Assembly (NCBI GenBank): GCA_938014915.1
Contig: CALLQQ010000115.1
Location: forward strand, 1 to 7,603
DNA: 7,603 nucleotides
Source of the DNA: an uncultured Clostridia bacterium
GTDB taxonomy: Bacteria > Bacillota > Clostridia > Oscillospirales > Ruminococcaceae
Reading direction: 5' to 3'
Part shown: piece by piece, positions 6,624-7,603 of the stretch
Position numbering within the stretch: position 1 is the first letter of the stretch
Layout: the number at the start of each line of letters is the position of its first letter
Made by a program: the position numbers and the translations under genes
The notes under the pieces: generated by a model
Databases searched by the model: none
Seen by the model: only the letters and a program-made list of their open reading frames with translations
Told to the model about the DNA's origin: nothing

Positions 6624-7603
6624 TTATAATTCCGGCTTTTCTACCGTATATTCTTCGCCGCTTGTTGCACGTTTCATTGCCTCTAAAAAGGCAGGAGTCC
6701 GCCATTCGTAAGTATTCCTATCCACTTGTCCGCCATTATCCCAATAGAATGTCGCCATACCATAATCGTCGCATAGCTTAACGAACTTTTCTATAAAGAA
6801 AATGCAACTCGCCATATCATCGCCACTAGCGGCGTATTCGCCCATTATAACGGGAATACCTTTCTCGACAAAAGTTGTATTCATCTTACCAATGAGGTTT
6901 TCCATCTGCTTAACTTCGCTCGGCGTGCCCCACGTATTTTGAATGTTTGTAGTGCAGAATTCCCAAGGAGTATAGTAATGAACGGAAAGAATAAGTTTAT
7001 TAACATCGTTCGCCTTATCTTCCGGCATTTCAAATTCCGATGAAGTAGTTTCAGCTATATCGGTCCAATATCCGGCAATCAATAAATGCCGTGCCTTGTT
7101 ATTGCCGCCGCTCGCACGTATAATATCCACAAAGTCCTGATTTATTCTATTGAGCAGATCCTTCGCCTCGGCATTCGGCAAATTGTCGAATCCAACCTCG
7201 TTCATTGATTCAAACACTAGGTAGTCCGAATAATTTTTGAACCGCTTAGCTATTTGCTTCCAAATAGAAGAATATCTATCATAGAACGTATCGTAATCAA
7301 CCGCCGCATCACGCACCCATGCGCCGAACTGCGCATCGTCGCCGCCGTCATGGTGAACATTTATAATAACGTACATGCCGATATTATAAGCATAATCGAC
7401 TACCTCTTGCACGCGGTCCATCCACTCTTTATCTATCTTATTTTTATCGTCTAGATGGTCCCGCCACGTAACTGGAATCCTCACGGATTTGATGCCGTCA
7501 GCCTTGAGGCTATCGAATAGCTCCTGAGTAGCTTTAGGGTTTCCCCATAGGGTTTCGTCGACCTTTTCCCCTTCTCCAACGTGTTCATCTAATATGCCAT
7601 CGC
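6624..7603 (-). CDS. GH5 endo-beta-glucanase, 5' end cut by window edge
   Basis: Paralogue of the downstream GH5 lipoprotein. The frame stays open to the right edge, so the GTG at 7482-7484 inside SVRIPVTW is an internal Val and not a start; the N-terminus and any signal peptide lie outside the window. The visible part starts DGILDEHVGEGEKVDETLWGN, matching the segment after GWNLGNTLD in its partner but with about ten more loop residues. Motifs: VRIPVTW, INVHHD, acid/base Glu in FESMNE (codon 7197-7199), HYYTPW, nucleophile Glu in IMGEY (codon 6837-6839), FYWDNG. An insertion of about eight residues (GGDDAQFG region) follows the HH motif compared with its partner, near the likely substrate cleft. 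Both proteins end with RATSG..Y.VEKP. It is first in the pair and likely co-transcribed. Confidence 0.92.
   Translation of the reverse strand, partial: DGILDEHVGEGEKVDETLWGNPKATQELFDSLKADGIKSVRIPVTWRDHLDDKNKIDKEWMDRVQEVVDYAYNIGMYVIINVHHDGGDDAQFGAWVRDAAVDYDTFYDRYSSIWKQIAKRFKNYSDYLVFESMNEVGFDNLPNAEAKDLLNRINQDFVDIIRASGGNNKARHLLIAGYWTDIAETTSSEFEMPEDKANDVNKLILSVHYYTPWEFCTTNIQNTWGTPSEVKQMENLIGKMNTTFVEKGIPVIMGEYAASGDDMASCIFFIEKFVKLCDDYGMATFYWDNGGQVDRNTYEWRTPAFLEAMKRATSGEEYTVEKPEL

Noticed and set aside
7482..7484. GTG as the start of the upstream GH5 gene
   Set aside because: The frame continues in GH5-like sequence (WGNP, SLKADGIKS) to the window edge, so this codon is an internal Val.

Overview
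The window looks like chromosomal DNA from a low-to-moderate-GC, Gram-positive, plant-fibre-degrading anaerobe of the Clostridia (Ruminococcus/Acetivibrio-like). The evidence is strong AGGAGG-type ribosome binding sites, sigma-A-like promoters with AT-rich spacers, a CcpA-type operator candidate, a lipoprotein signal peptide, and secreted glycoside hydrolases with long Thr-rich linkers. The species cannot be named from the sequence. No RNA genes, insertion sequences or CRISPR arrays were seen.

Layout. (1) Positions 1-958 (+) hold the tail of an ABC transporter ATPase, interrupted by an in-frame TAA, followed with an ATGA overlap by an ABC-2-type permease. (2) A perfect palindromic terminator at 999-1032 separates the permease from the convergent mscL gene (1054-1452, -). 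(3) The gap 1453-1871 carries divergent promoters: one for mscL, and one for the large hydrolase gene with a leader of about 170 nt. That leader contains a long dyad, a near-consensus cre-like site and a G-rich hairpin. (4) Positions 1872-5411 (+) encode a secreted 1179-residue protein: signal peptide, three related N-terminal modules of about 105 residues separated by two Thr-rich linkers, then a GH74 xyloglucanase-type catalytic domain with eight Asp-box motifs. (5) A terminator hairpin at 5434-5469 lies between this gene and two convergent GH5 genes on the minus strand. The downstream one (5492-6592) starts at TTG and encodes a lipoprotein. The upstream one (6624 to beyond the right edge) is its paralogue and is cut by the window end.

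How the genes may work together (inference): the GH74 enzyme would bind and cut xyloglucan or mixed beta-glucan outside the cell, and the GH5 enzymes, at least one membrane-anchored, would process chains at the cell surface. None of the proteins visible to its C-terminus carries a dockerin, SLH domain or LPXTG signal, so this looks like a free-enzyme plus lipoprotein strategy rather than a cellulosomal one. The ABC transporter and mscL appear to be unrelated housekeeping neighbours.

The most novel-looking element is the triplicated N-terminal module, which I do not recognise and which is a candidate carbohydrate-binding family.
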